This document shows positions 26,892 to 35,308 of a stretch of DNA of 55,649 nt, in pieces (the first letter of the stretch is position 1; each line of letters starts with the position of its first letter). The translations under genes were made by a program, and so were the position numbers. The notes beneath the pieces were generated by a model. It was not told where the DNA came from and made no database searches. It was given only the letters and a program-made list of their open reading frames with translations. Source of the stretch: Streptomyces sp. ISL-43 (GTDB taxonomy: Bacteria > Actinomycetota > Actinomycetes > Streptomycetales > Streptomycetaceae); contig NZ_JAGGOT010000003.1 in assembly GCF_018614195.1 (NCBI RefSeq), forward strand, positions 1-55,649, in the 5' to 3' direction.

Positions 26892-27797
26892 ATGTCCCAA
26901 GCGCAGCCAAGCCCGCTTGGCAGGGTCAGCGCCGTACTGAATTCGCCCGCGCTCAGCGCGGTCGTCACCGTCGTCGGATTCGCCGCTCCGGTGGTCGGCT
27001 GGGCTATGGACCGCGTCAACCTCAAGGTGCTTCTGGTCGTCCAGGCCGTGCTGATCCTGATCCTGGCAGTCGGCCACTACTGGACGCAAAAGACGTACAT
27101 CCAGCTGCGCCGGGTCACTAACCTGAAGGCCATGGACAACGCCGAGTACTACAACCAGGTCCGTACCGGTCTCGAAGCCGAACTCATCTCGAATTACAAC
27201 GAGATCGCCGACGGGCACCTTCGCGTCTTCTCCTCCGACGTGCCACGGTTCAGCGCGCTCCTGGTGAACACCGTCACCGCGTCCCAGGCCCAGCCGCAGC
27301 GGATCCTCGCCGCAGACCTGACGACCGACCCGACCCTGCTGACCGGACGGCGTGAGTACATCTCCGCCAACCGCCGGTTCACCGAGGCCGGCGGCACCAT
27401 CAACAGGGTCTTCATCGTCTTCGCGACGGATCTGGCCAAGGCGGACTTCGCCCGTTCCCTGCTCGACCTCGTCGGGCAGCACCGCGACCTGGGCGTCACC
27501 TGCGGGCTCGCCGTTCGGGACCGGCTGCGCGCCGAGCAGGCCATCGACGCCGCCATCTTCGCCGATGCCGCCGCGCTCGTCGAAGAGGAGCAGGGAGACG
27601 TCGACTACCAGCGCGGCCGCTCCAGCGTGCACTTCAAAGGCATCGGCCGCTGGACCAGCCGCTTTGAGTCCGTGTGGGGCCACGGCGCGGACTCCGCCCC
27701 ACGGACCCTGCAGGCGTACGAGGCGGTCGCCCGCCCGCAACTTGACGCCGGCACCTGGGAACAGAGCCGCATCGACTCGGCCGTCGCCGGTTTGTAG
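26892..27797 (+). CDS. Two-TM membrane protein with large cytoplasmic domain, unknown
   Basis: 301 residues, ATG start with GGGGGAGGA upstream. Two membrane segments (about 20-40 and 45-63) separated by a very short loop, then a helical linker and a soluble alpha/beta domain of about 220 residues (RILAADLTTDPTLLTGRREYI..., NRVFIVFATDLAKADFARSLL). The topology resembles sensor or effector proteins anchored to the inner membrane face. It is followed by a terminator, so it is a single-gene unit. No catalytic motif recognised. Confidence 0.65.
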   Translation: MSQAQPSPLGRVSAVLNSPALSAVVTVVGFAAPVVGWAMDRVNLKVLLVVQAVLILILAVGHYWTQKTYIQLRRVTNLKAMDNAEYYNQVRTGLEAELISNYNEIADGHLRVFSSDVPRFSALLVNTVTASQAQPQRILAADLTTDPTLLTGRREYISANRRFTEAGGTINRVFIVFATDLAKADFARSLLDLVGQHRDLGVTCGLAVRDRLRAEQAIDAAIFADAAALVEEEQGDVDYQRGRSSVHFKGIGRWTSRFESVWGHGADSAPRTLQAYEAVARPQLDAGTWEQSRIDSAVAGL

Positions 27798-27814
27798 AAG
27801 AACTTCCACCAAAG

Positions 27815-27845
27815 GAGGCGGCCCACCTAACCGGTGGGCCGCCTC
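27815..27845 (+). terminator. Terminator hairpin after the two-TM gene
   Basis: 13-bp perfect stem (27815-27827 with 27833-27845), five-base loop, followed by TTT. Confidence 0.8.
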
Positions 27846-27887
27846 TTTCACGTCCCGAAGACGGATATTCACCCACCCCCACCATAA

Positions 27888-27899
27888 CTAGTCCACTAG
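27888..27899 (+). promoter_or_regulatory. Third GntR-type operator, CTAGTccACTAG
   Basis: Identical to the left palindrome at 25906-25917, 60 bases before the desaturase-like start at 27960. Suggests that gene belongs to the same regulon. Confidence 0.75.
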
Positions 27900-27959
27900 A
27901 TGTACGGTGTGTGATTATCGGGTGGGAACGGCCTGCCCTGCTCGCCACGGGATCGCCGC

Positions 27960-28988
27960 ATGCTGCTCGCCTTATCCCTGATCGCCGCCGGAATCCTGCT
28001 GCGCCAGCCCGACCGTCTCCGCTTTGGCCGGGGCCGGCCCCACGCCGCGGACGCGGCGCAGCTCATAGCCCTCCAGCGCGCCCGGGCCAACAACTGGACC
28101 CCCACCGTCCTGGTCGTCGGACAGTGGGTGCAGATAGCCGGGTACTGGATGCTCGCCGAGCACGGCCTGTTGGGCGCCGTGGTCGCGATGGCCGGAGTCG
28201 CCGTCCAGCTCCGGCATCTCCAGGAGATCAGCCACCACGCCGTGCACGGGGTGCTGGCCCGCACCCGCCGCGCCAACGACGTCCTGGCCGCGCTCGGCGC
28301 GCACTACCCACTAGGCCTGGCCCCCGTCGCGGTACGCCGACGTCGTCACGTCCGCGACCACCACCCTGCGGCCACCCTGTCCAGCGACCCCAACCTGGCT
28401 GAGCTCTCCCAGGCCGGCATGCGACCGGGGGTCGAGCGCTACCGCTTCGCCGCCGCCCTGCTCTTCCCCGCTACCGCGCGCGGCATTGCCGTCACGGCCT
28501 CCACTCTGGCGGCCAACCTGCGGCCACAGCCCGGCCGGTATGCAGCAGGTCCCGCCGTCGCCCTGGTCCTGGCAGCCGCGTACGCGACCGGCGGCTGGAC
28601 GGCCGTCCTCGCCGGGGTGCTCGTCCCGCGCCTGCTGCTCTACCCCCTACTGGCCTGGGCCTCACTGCTCGTCGAGCACACCTGGTTCGACGCCGACCAC
28701 CGCACCGGCACCCCCGCCGAGATCGAAGCCGGCCGCTGCCTGCGCCTCTACCCGCACAATCGCGCCCTCGCGATGCTCGCCGCCGCGACCTGGCTCCCCT
28801 ACGGGGACCTCCACCACTACGCGCACTCCGCCCACCCCGGCCTGCGCTGGAACTACCTCCCTGCCCTCGAACGCCACCTCCCGCCCCCGCACTTCACGCC
28901 CCAGGGCCTGCTCATCGGCCCCGACTCGGTCACCGGCCGCCACCGCGCGGCCCTGGAGTCGGCAACGGCTCTCCCGGTCACCACGTAG
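27960..28988 (+). CDS. Fatty-acid-desaturase-like membrane protein
   Basis: 342 residues from the ATG at 27960. At least four hydrophobic segments. Three His clusters are placed as in membrane fatty acid desaturases: QEISHHAVH (about 90-98), RRRHVRDHH (about 127-135) and LHHYAHSAHPGLRWNYLPALERHL (about 284-307, the usual C-terminal box). A further EHTWFDADH lies near 238-246. These would bind a diiron centre for desaturation or hydroxylation of a lipid-like substrate. Regulated, by inference, by the GntR operator just upstream. A 21-bp terminator follows. Substrate unknown. Confidence 0.75.
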   Translation: MLLALSLIAAGILLRQPDRLRFGRGRPHAADAAQLIALQRARANNWTPTVLVVGQWVQIAGYWMLAEHGLLGAVVAMAGVAVQLRHLQEISHHAVHGVLARTRRANDVLAALGAHYPLGLAPVAVRRRRHVRDHHPAATLSSDPNLAELSQAGMRPGVERYRFAAALLFPATARGIAVTASTLAANLRPQPGRYAAGPAVALVLAAAYATGGWTAVLAGVLVPRLLLYPLLAWASLLVEHTWFDADHRTGTPAEIEAGRCLRLYPHNRALAMLAAATWLPYGDLHHYAHSAHPGLRWNYLPALERHLPPPHFTPQGLLIGPDSVTGRHRAALESATALPVTT

Positions 28989-28999
28989 CCGTACCGGAG

Positions 29000-29049
29000 A
29001 AGGGCAGCGGCCCCGCACCCCGTGGAGGGGGTGCGGGGCCGCTGCCCTT
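29000..29049 (+). terminator. Terminator hairpin after the desaturase-like gene
   Basis: 21-bp perfect stem (29000-29020 with 29029-29049), eight-base loop. Confidence 0.85.
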
Positions 29050-29080
29050 TCGTTGAACCTGGTTCGCCGCGCGGCGGTCC

Positions 29081-29281
29081 GTGACACGCCTGGGGTTGGA
29101 GCCGACGCCGGCGAAGGTTGAGGGGGTGCGGTCGAAGGCGAAGCGCCTGGTGGAACGCGGGTGGCTGGTCCAGGAGGCGTCGGGGATGTTCAGGCCCGGC
29201 TGCGGGACCGTGGCCGGGCAGGCGGCGGCTCATTCACGTGATCATCGACCACTGGACTGGAGGCTACCCTGCCCTACGTAA
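29081..29281 (+). pseudogene. Fragment of a winged-helix protein of the kind found beside transposases
   Basis: A 66-codon frame whose middle (KVEGVRSKAKRLVERGWLVQEASGMF) matches the winged-helix C-terminus of a small protein often seen near Streptomyces insertion sequences. The rest of that gene is missing upstream and the end is unrelated. No transposase or inverted repeat remains nearby. Confidence 0.4.
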
Positions 29282-29978
29282 CCGACTCCAGATTCACCCA
29301 AGAGATAGTGGCGGATGATTCCGTGCTCAACCGGAAGTCGTAGTCATCCACCTCGGGAGCAGAGACCATGAGCCTGAACCCCACAATGAATGCGACGAAT
29401 TCGCCTTGAGCGATGGGGTTCGAGGGTGCATACCTGAAGGTGAATGCGCTGGGGAACGCCAAGAGCGTCCTGTCCCACCGATTCATGTTGAGACCGGTGT
29501 CCTCCGTGCTGCTGCCGACCAATCTCCGCATGCTTGCCTTGTTCTGCGGGCCAAGATCGATGTTCCAGAATTCAAGGACCGGTCTTTGTGGATTCGGCGT
29601 CAGATCTCGGACTTCAGGATGCAGCACCTGGGCGAACGGATGCAGCCCGGCATAGACTTCGTGCGACGACCAACCCCACTCGTTGTGCCGACTGCCGAAG
29701 GCTCGCAGACTCAGTGTCCCGAATTGAACTCTCAGCAGCAGGGGGCTGGGTCCTGGGGACTGCACAAGGAAAGCCCAGGATGACTCCACGCCGCCATACG
29801 CGTGGTCATCATCTCCGGGGTCTTTCACTGTGATCGCGCATGTCAGGTACGTCGAACCGCCGGAGGACTGGCCGAAGGCTTCTTGCTCCGTCGTCGAGTT
29901 CGACGAGTTTCCCGGAACCGCCACGGGGCCGTCGCTGACGCGAAAAAGCTGGGGTCCGGATATGGTCATTTCACTCAT
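29274..29978 (-). CDS. Unknown protein, second gene of an orphan pair
   Basis: 234 residues from the ATG at 29978, overlapping the end of the upstream gene by eight bases. No signal peptide or membrane helix. Beta-rich and Ser/Thr-rich with several Trp-containing blocks (VESSWAFLVQSPG, HNEWGWSSHEVYAGLHPFAQV), in the style of a beta-sandwich. Base composition is clearly lower in G+C than the surrounding operons, suggesting separate acquisition. No family recognised. Confidence 0.65.
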   Translation of the reverse strand: MSEMTISGPQLFRVSDGPVAVPGNSSNSTTEQEAFGQSSGGSTYLTCAITVKDPGDDDHAYGGVESSWAFLVQSPGPSPLLLRVQFGTLSLRAFGSRHNEWGWSSHEVYAGLHPFAQVLHPEVRDLTPNPQRPVLEFWNIDLGPQNKASMRRLVGSSTEDTGLNMNRWDRTLLAFPSAFTFRYAPSNPIAQGEFVAFIVGFRLMVSAPEVDDYDFRLSTESSATISWVNLESVT

Positions 29979-30270
29979 GATGCCGCCGCTCCACCCTCTC
30001 GATGACCGAACGAGCCGCAAGCCCGATGCGTGCGCGGCGTCCAACGAGTTCCGGATCGGGTGACGGAGGTTTGGTGAAGAACTCGCCTATAGGGTGGGCG
30101 TTACGCAACACAAAAATGGATTTCGGGCGCTTCTGGTGAAGCTCGGCCAGCTCGAATTCCGCCGCCTTGACAAGAGCGTCATCAGCCGTCCGCATGTCGG
30201 CAATCCTTTTGGCCAGGATCTCCGCCAGCTTCGGATCCTGTTCCGCCACCATCGAAATAAAGTCGGACAT
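29971..30270 (-). CDS. Unknown helical protein, first gene of an orphan pair
   Basis: 99 residues from the ATG at 30270. Helical and charged (PKLAEILAKRIADMRTADDALVKAAEFELAELHQKRP). The second half (SIFVLRNAHPIGEFFTKPPSP) is more hydrophobic. Overlaps the 234-residue gene, so the pair is translationally coupled, as in toxin-antitoxin or effector-chaperone pairs; no motif confirms this. Upstream 30271-30564 (294 bases) holds nothing I can call. Confidence 0.6.
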   Translation of the reverse strand: MSDFISMVAEQDPKLAEILAKRIADMRTADDALVKAAEFELAELHQKRPKSIFVLRNAHPIGEFFTKPPSPDPELVGRRARIGLAARSVIERVERRHHE

Positions 30271-30564
30271 CACCGCATCACTCCTTCCGTAGAGGTAGCC
30301 CGGAGGCCGCTGGCGCTGACTCAATTCCATCCTGGCAGGGCGGGCGCCTTCCCGCCTCACAGCCCACCCCGCCGCCTACACGGACGGCCTGGAGCACGAC
30401 ACCCGAACGTGAAGCCCCTGAGTCTGCAGCGCAGCCCTGGTCAGCTCCCCGTCATACCCTGGACGGTACGGAGCCCCCCGTGTCCCTCTCCGAAAGACCG
30501 CAAGAGATCGATAACGACGGCTGCGGGCTGTAGCAAATGCGCAGCGAGCCCTGGATTTGCGCAT

Positions 30565-32571
30565 TCATTGCGCATCCTCAGCCGCCATTGCGCATCGACT
30601 CGCGGATCCTAGACTGGTGTGGGTGTGGGTATAGGCACTGGCCTGGGTGGTCCACATGGCGGCGTACTCGCCACCGGCGGCCAGGAGGCTGTTGTGGTCG
30701 CCTTCTTCGAGGACCCGGCCGTGGTCGAGGACGATGATGCGGTCGGCGTGCTGGGTGGAGCCGAGGCGGTGGGTGATGAGGATGACGGTTCGGTCGGCGG
30801 CGAGTTCGCGGATGCGGTCGTAGGCGGCCTGTTCGGCTCGGGGGTCGAGGGCGCTGGTGGGCTCATCGCAGATCAGGAGGGGTGCGTGCTTGCGGGCATA
30901 GGCGCGGGCGGCCGCGATCCGCTGCCACTGGCCGCCGGAGAGGTCCCGGCCGCCGGACTGGGAGGGGCGGATGTGTGTGTTGAGGCCGTCGGGGAGTGAG
31001 TCGATGACCTCGGTGGCGCCTGCGGCGTGGGCGGCGGCGAGGACGGCGTCGTCGCTCTGGTCGCCTTGGCCCAGGCTGATGTTCTCGCGGACGGTGGCCT
31101 GCCAGCGGGCGATGTCCTGGGGCAGCATCGCAAGGCGAGAGAACAGCTGGTCGGGGTCGACGGTGGTGAGGTCGGTGGTGTCCCAGCTGACGGTGCCGCT
31201 GGTGGGGGCGTAGAGCCCCGCGAGGAGTTTGGCCAGGGTGGATTTTCCGGCGCCGTTGTGGCCGACGATGGCGAGGATCTCGCCGCGGCGGACCGTCAGG
31301 GAGATATCGGTGAGGACGGGGGCGGTAGCGCCCTCGTACGCGAAGGTGACCTTCTGGGCGCGGATGACCGCCGGGTTCGCGGGGACCGGCGCGGGGGCGG
31401 CCGGGAGGGTCGTGCGGGCCTTGGCATCGGTGAGGAAACTAGCCCAGTCCTCTAGGTAGAGGCCCATGCGGTAGGTGGTGGTCAGGCCGGTGGCCATGCC
31501 CGTCAGCAGCATGCGGCTGGTCTGGACGGCGATGAGGGCGGTCGCGGCGTCGGCGGTGGGGATCCGGCCGTGGACGGCCAGCCAGAGCAGGGCGCCGTAG
31601 ACGAGCAGGGTGGCGATGCCGGCGAGGGTGTCGCCGGTGAGCTGGCGGCGGGCGGTGTCGGCGCCGATGCGGGCGGTGTGGTCCTCCAGGCGGCGGCTGA
31701 CGGCCTGGTACTGGTCGAGGAGCCAGGGCCGCATGGTGCCGGCGCGGACGTCGAGGGCGGTGCTGCGTCCGGCGGCCAGGTACATGAGGATGTGGCGGGT
31801 ACGGCGGTCGCCGACGGCGTGCCGGTCGGCGTGGTGGGCGGCCTGGGCGGCTCGGGCGGCGGCCCAGGCACGGGGCAGGACCGCGAGGACCAGCAAGGGC
31901 AGCAGCAGCGGGTCCAGGGCGGCCAGAATCCCAGCGGCGGCGGTGATGCCGAGCGCGGCGCCGGTGAGCGCGACGAGAGATTCGACGATGGTGTGGGCGT
32001 CCTTGGCGGCGCGGTTGGCGGCCTCGCCGTGGTCGCACCAGGCGGTGTCGTCGTAGGCGGCGAGTGGGACGCGGGTGGCGGCGTCGAGGTAGGCGAGCTC
32101 GGCGCGGCCGTCGACGCGGGGGCCCAGGCGGGCGGTGGTCGCGACGGTCGCGGCGGAGGCCAGGGAGCGGGCGGCAGCGACGGCGGCCAAGGCGAGCAGG
32201 GCGAGTTCGGCGCGGTCGAGGCGTTCCAGCGGGGCTCCGGCGGCGAACAGGGCCGCGAGCGCGGTCCGGGTGAGGTGCAGGGCCACGGCCGTGAGGGCGC
32301 CAGTGGCGAGCTGGAGTCCCACCAGGCGCAGCAGCGCGGTGCGGTCGGCCCGCCAGGCCAGGGACAGCGTGATCCGCATCAGGCGGGGCAGGGTGCGGGC
32401 CATCGTGAGCAAGCCGTCGGTGCGGTCCTCGTGGCGTTCGCTGGCGAGCGTCCATGCGGGGAGCGGTTCGGGGGCCGGTCGCCGTCGGCGGCGAAGGCGG
32501 TTTCCGAGCCGCTCCCCGAGAGGGGCGCGGGGGTGCGGAGTGGTCGGGGTGCGGTGTTGTGTGTCTGTCAC
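30565..32571 (-). CDS. Lasso peptide ABC exporter
   Basis: 668 residues from a GTG at 32571; an internal ATG is possible. An N-terminal membrane domain with about six helices (about 75-390) is fused to an ATPase domain. That domain shows Walker A GHNGAGKST, signature LSGGQWQR and Walker B LLICDEPTSAL, the full set for an active half-transporter that dimerises. As the last gene of the precursor-cyclase-B-transporter order it is the D protein that pumps out the mature lasso peptide and often gives self-immunity. 53 bases separate it from the B gene. Confidence 0.9.
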   Translation of the reverse strand: MTDTQHRTPTTPHPRAPLGERLGNRLRRRRRPAPEPLPAWTLASERHEDRTDGLLTMARTLPRLMRITLSLAWRADRTALLRLVGLQLATGALTAVALHLTRTALAALFAAGAPLERLDRAELALLALAAVAAARSLASAATVATTARLGPRVDGRAELAYLDAATRVPLAAYDDTAWCDHGEAANRAAKDAHTIVESLVALTGAALGITAAAGILAALDPLLLPLLVLAVLPRAWAAARAAQAAHHADRHAVGDRRTRHILMYLAAGRSTALDVRAGTMRPWLLDQYQAVSRRLEDHTARIGADTARRQLTGDTLAGIATLLVYGALLWLAVHGRIPTADAATALIAVQTSRMLLTGMATGLTTTYRMGLYLEDWASFLTDAKARTTLPAAPAPVPANPAVIRAQKVTFAYEGATAPVLTDISLTVRRGEILAIVGHNGAGKSTLAKLLAGLYAPTSGTVSWDTTDLTTVDPDQLFSRLAMLPQDIARWQATVRENISLGQGDQSDDAVLAAAHAAGATEVIDSLPDGLNTHIRPSQSGGRDLSGGQWQRIAAARAYARKHAPLLICDEPTSALDPRAEQAAYDRIRELAADRTVILITHRLGSTQHADRIIVLDHGRVLEEGDHNSLLAAGGEYAAMWTTQASAYTHTHTSLGSASRCAMAAEDAQ

Positions 32572-32624
32572 ATCTGGCGCAACGCGTCACTCATACGGGT
32601 GGATACGCAAACACCCCTGGTCCA

Positions 32625-33335
32625 TCACCCGTTCGAATTGCTGACCGTGAGGACGGGCAGGTACGGCCAGAGGCGGTCGTGGTCGTCCTGCCCGAGCACG
32701 TGGCCGTCGGCCTCAATCCAGGCGTGGGCGCCGCGCGGGGTGAAGCGGGCCCCCAGCACCCAGTGGACGCGGTGGCCAGTGAGGGCAGCGGCCAGATGGC
32801 AGGCCAGGGACTCCTCCAGGCAGGCGACACGGCCCGGCCACCAGGTCCCGGCGGCACGGACGGCGCAGAGGATGCCTTCGGCGTCGTGGACGCGGGCCGG
32901 GCGGCCGGGCAGGCGGGTTGCGGCGCGGGCGACGGTGACGACGTGCCGGATCGGCAGGGCCCGCAGGAGCAGCAGGGCCGCGGCCAGGCCGATGCCTGCG
33001 GTGACACGGTCCCGGAGGGTGGTCCGGGCGGTGGGGGTGCAGAGGACCGTCGGTGGCGGGCCGGGCCGAGCGTGGTGCACGGGGCGCCCGGCGCGAAGGT
33101 GGTCGAGGTCGGCGGCGGCGCGGGTGAGGTCGGCCCGAACCCGGTCGGGGTCGGCGCCGGTGGCGGCCCACCGTGCGGTGGCGCCCTCGATGGCGGCGGC
33201 CCGCTCGGGTGCGGAGGCCGGCAGGTCGAGGAGGGCTGCGGCGATGGGGTCCAGGAGGGTCCACCGGCCGGTCGCGAGGTCGAGGAGGGCCGCGCCGGCG
33301 GGGCCGCGGGCGGCGTGGAGGCGGGGCTCGGTCAT
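32625..33335 (-). CDS. Fused lasso leader-recognition and leader peptidase (B1-B2)
   Basis: 236 residues from the ATG at 33335, which overlaps the cyclase stop (ATGA). Residues 1-90 are a PqqD-like RRE (GAALLDLATGRWTLLDPIAAALL, then DPDRVRADLTRAAADL) that would grip the precursor leader. Residues about 110-236 are the transglutaminase-like protease. Its Cys172 (VACLEES), His204 (GAHAWIE) and Asp210 form the expected triad. It would cut the leader after Leu34 of the precursor. Actinobacterial clusters usually encode B1 and B2 as separate genes; here they are one. Confidence 0.85.
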   Translation of the reverse strand: MTEPRLHAARGPAGAALLDLATGRWTLLDPIAAALLDLPASAPERAAAIEGATARWAATGADPDRVRADLTRAAADLDHLRAGRPVHHARPGPPPTVLCTPTARTTLRDRVTAGIGLAAALLLLRALPIRHVVTVARAATRLPGRPARVHDAEGILCAVRAAGTWWPGRVACLEESLACHLAAALTGHRVHWVLGARFTPRGAHAWIEADGHVLGQDDHDRLWPYLPVLTVSNSNG

Positions 33336-35179
33336 CGGCTGCTCTCCCGGATCGGAGTCGGCTCCCACCAAGCCTCGGAGCCGGTCGGGAGGTTCGTCAG
33401 CCACAGCTCGGCGGCGACCAGGGCGTGAACGCTCCCGAGGTCGGCGGGGGAGCCGTGGATCGTGTGGTCCAGGGAGGCCAGGACGGCGGCGGGGTCGATG
33501 AGACCGGCGTCAGCCAGGGCCGAGCCAGCCAGGAGGCCGCGCAGGGCGGGGGCGTTGACGCGCAGACCGTCGTAGACGCCGTTGAACGGCGTCTTGGTGC
33601 GGCGGGCCAGGACCGGGGCGTGGACGAGACCCGTGAGAGCTGCGCGGGCCAAGGGCTTGAAGTCACCGGGGCGGCGCCGTTCCCAGGCGGGGACGGCCTG
33701 GCAGATGTCGACTATCCGGGTGTCGAGGAACGGCGCGTACACGGGCAGGTCCCACAAGGTGCGGGTGAGGGTGTCCAGGCCGGAGTACTCGGTCCCGGTG
33801 GCCTCCAGCGCGAGGCGCTCGCGTAGTTCGCCGGGGCCGACGGTGGGGTCGGCGGTGGCGGCGCGGGTCCCGATCAGGTCGGCGAGGGCGGTGCGGCCGG
33901 TCGTCGTGAGCCAGCGCGCGGCGGACAGCCGTCCGCACCAGCGGGCCGCGTCGGCGGCGTCGGGCAGCGCGCTCGGGGCGGGGCCGGTCAGGACGGTGTC
34001 GGCGAGGTCGGCCAGCGCTCGGGGGTGGGTGCCGCGTCCGGCCGCGGTGACGGCGCGCAGGATGGGGTGGGCGGCGGCGCGGCGGTCCCGCGCGAGCCGG
34101 TAGGCGTCGCGGAGGGCGACGACGCGGTCGCCGGACCGGTAGCGGTCGGCCGGTGACGCAAACGCGTCCAGGACGTTGTCGCCGCCCCAGCCGGTGAGGT
34201 GCCCGGTGCTGCCCGCGGTGACGGCGGGGGCAAGCTGTGCGCCGAGGATGGCGAGCATGCCCACGCTGAGGGTGGGGGCGTCGCTGAAGGGGACGTTGGC
34301 GGGCTCGTCGAGCCGGTCGAAGTGCCGGCTGCCGACGTGGCGGCCGTCGACCAGGTGCCGGGTGATGCCCGGGTGGGCGGCGGCGATCTCGGCCGCGTAC
34401 CGGGTGTCGTCCTGGTCGGCCATCGCGGCGTCCACGTAGGTGACGGCGGTGAGGTCGGTGTGGGCGGCGGCCAGGCAGGTGATCGAGCTGGAGTCGACAC
34501 CGCCGGACAGATCCGCCGAGACCGGCTGGCCGGACAGGGCACGGCGGCCGACCGCGAGCGGCAGTTCGTGGCGCAGTGCGTCGGCGGCGTCAGCGAACGA
34601 GCGCCGGCCTGGGGCGGGGAGCCGCTCGATCGAGGGCGAGGCGTCGGGGGCGAGGGTCAGCACCGCTCCTGGCGGGACCCGGTGGATGCCGCCGAACCAG
34701 CCGTCGGTGCCTGGCTCCACGCCCCAGGTGGTGAACTCGGCCAGCAGACGGACAACATCCGGGACGGCGCCAGCGAGGGCGGCGAGAGCGGCGGCGGACG
34801 TCGACCAGGTCACCGCCCCGGCGGCATCGGCGACCCAGTGGACCTGGACGGTGGCGGCCCGGTCTCCGGTGATCCGTATGGTGCGGCCGACCCGGACGAT
34901 CCCCATGTAGGAGCCGTGCAGCTGGGTGACGGCGTGCCAGTAGCCGCGCACCGCAGCGTCGGCGGCATCCCGGACCTCGTCCACGGTGGCCAGGCAGTCG
35001 CCGACGAGGATCACCTCCGCGGTGCCGTCCCTGGACAGCGCCCGCTGTACTTCGTGGGGGCCGTGGTCGACGGTCCAGGCGCGCAGGGTGCCGTCGTCGT
35101 GGATTTCGTGTCCGCCGCGCGGGCGCGGGCCGGTGGTGGGCGGGGGCGTGTGGGTGACCGTGCCTGCGACGTACCTCAT
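33332..35179 (-). CDS. Lasso cyclase, asparagine-synthetase-like (C protein)
   Basis: 615 residues from the ATG at 35179 (GGGAGAG upstream). The N-terminal half is the glutaminase-like domain, which lacks a catalytic Cys at position 2, as expected for lasso cyclases that do not use glutamine. The C-terminal half has the ATP-pyrophosphatase PP-loop SGGVDSSS (225-232). The enzyme adenylates the Asp9 side chain of the core and joins it to Gly1 as a macrolactam. It follows the precursor gene after a large hairpin and overlaps the B gene. Confidence 0.9.
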   Translation of the reverse strand: MRYVAGTVTHTPPPTTGPRPRGGHEIHDDGTLRAWTVDHGPHEVQRALSRDGTAEVILVGDCLATVDEVRDAADAAVRGYWHAVTQLHGSYMGIVRVGRTIRITGDRAATVQVHWVADAAGAVTWSTSAAALAALAGAVPDVVRLLAEFTTWGVEPGTDGWFGGIHRVPPGAVLTLAPDASPSIERLPAPGRRSFADAADALRHELPLAVGRRALSGQPVSADLSGGVDSSSITCLAAAHTDLTAVTYVDAAMADQDDTRYAAEIAAAHPGITRHLVDGRHVGSRHFDRLDEPANVPFSDAPTLSVGMLAILGAQLAPAVTAGSTGHLTGWGGDNVLDAFASPADRYRSGDRVVALRDAYRLARDRRAAAHPILRAVTAAGRGTHPRALADLADTVLTGPAPSALPDAADAARWCGRLSAARWLTTTGRTALADLIGTRAATADPTVGPGELRERLALEATGTEYSGLDTLTRTLWDLPVYAPFLDTRIVDICQAVPAWERRRPGDFKPLARAALTGLVHAPVLARRTKTPFNGVYDGLRVNAPALRGLLAGSALADAGLIDPAAVLASLDHTIHGSPADLGSVHALVAAELWLTNLPTGSEAWWEPTPIRESSR

Positions 35180-35219
35180 GTCGGGGCTCTCCCTCTCGGT
35201 GAGACGTTCCGGAAAAGGC

Positions 35220-35276
35220 GAACGCGCGCCCGGAACGGGCCAGCCCGTCAGGGCTGGCCGTCCCGGGCGCGCGTTC
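35220..35276 (-). terminator. Long stem-loop between lasso precursor and cyclase
   Basis: Outer stem 35220-35233 with 35263-35276 (14 bp) and inner stem 35238-35246 with 35251-35259 (9 bp), apical loop GTCA. As in other lasso operons it may end most transcripts after the precursor, so that precursor outnumbers enzymes. Confidence 0.75.
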
Positions 35277-35308
35277 ACCCGAGGTGGCGCCGGACGGCGC
35301 CGGGCGGG

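Noticed and set aside
29054..29281. Insertion sequence
   Set aside because: Only a fragment of an accessory winged-helix gene remains; no transposase and no terminal inverted repeats.
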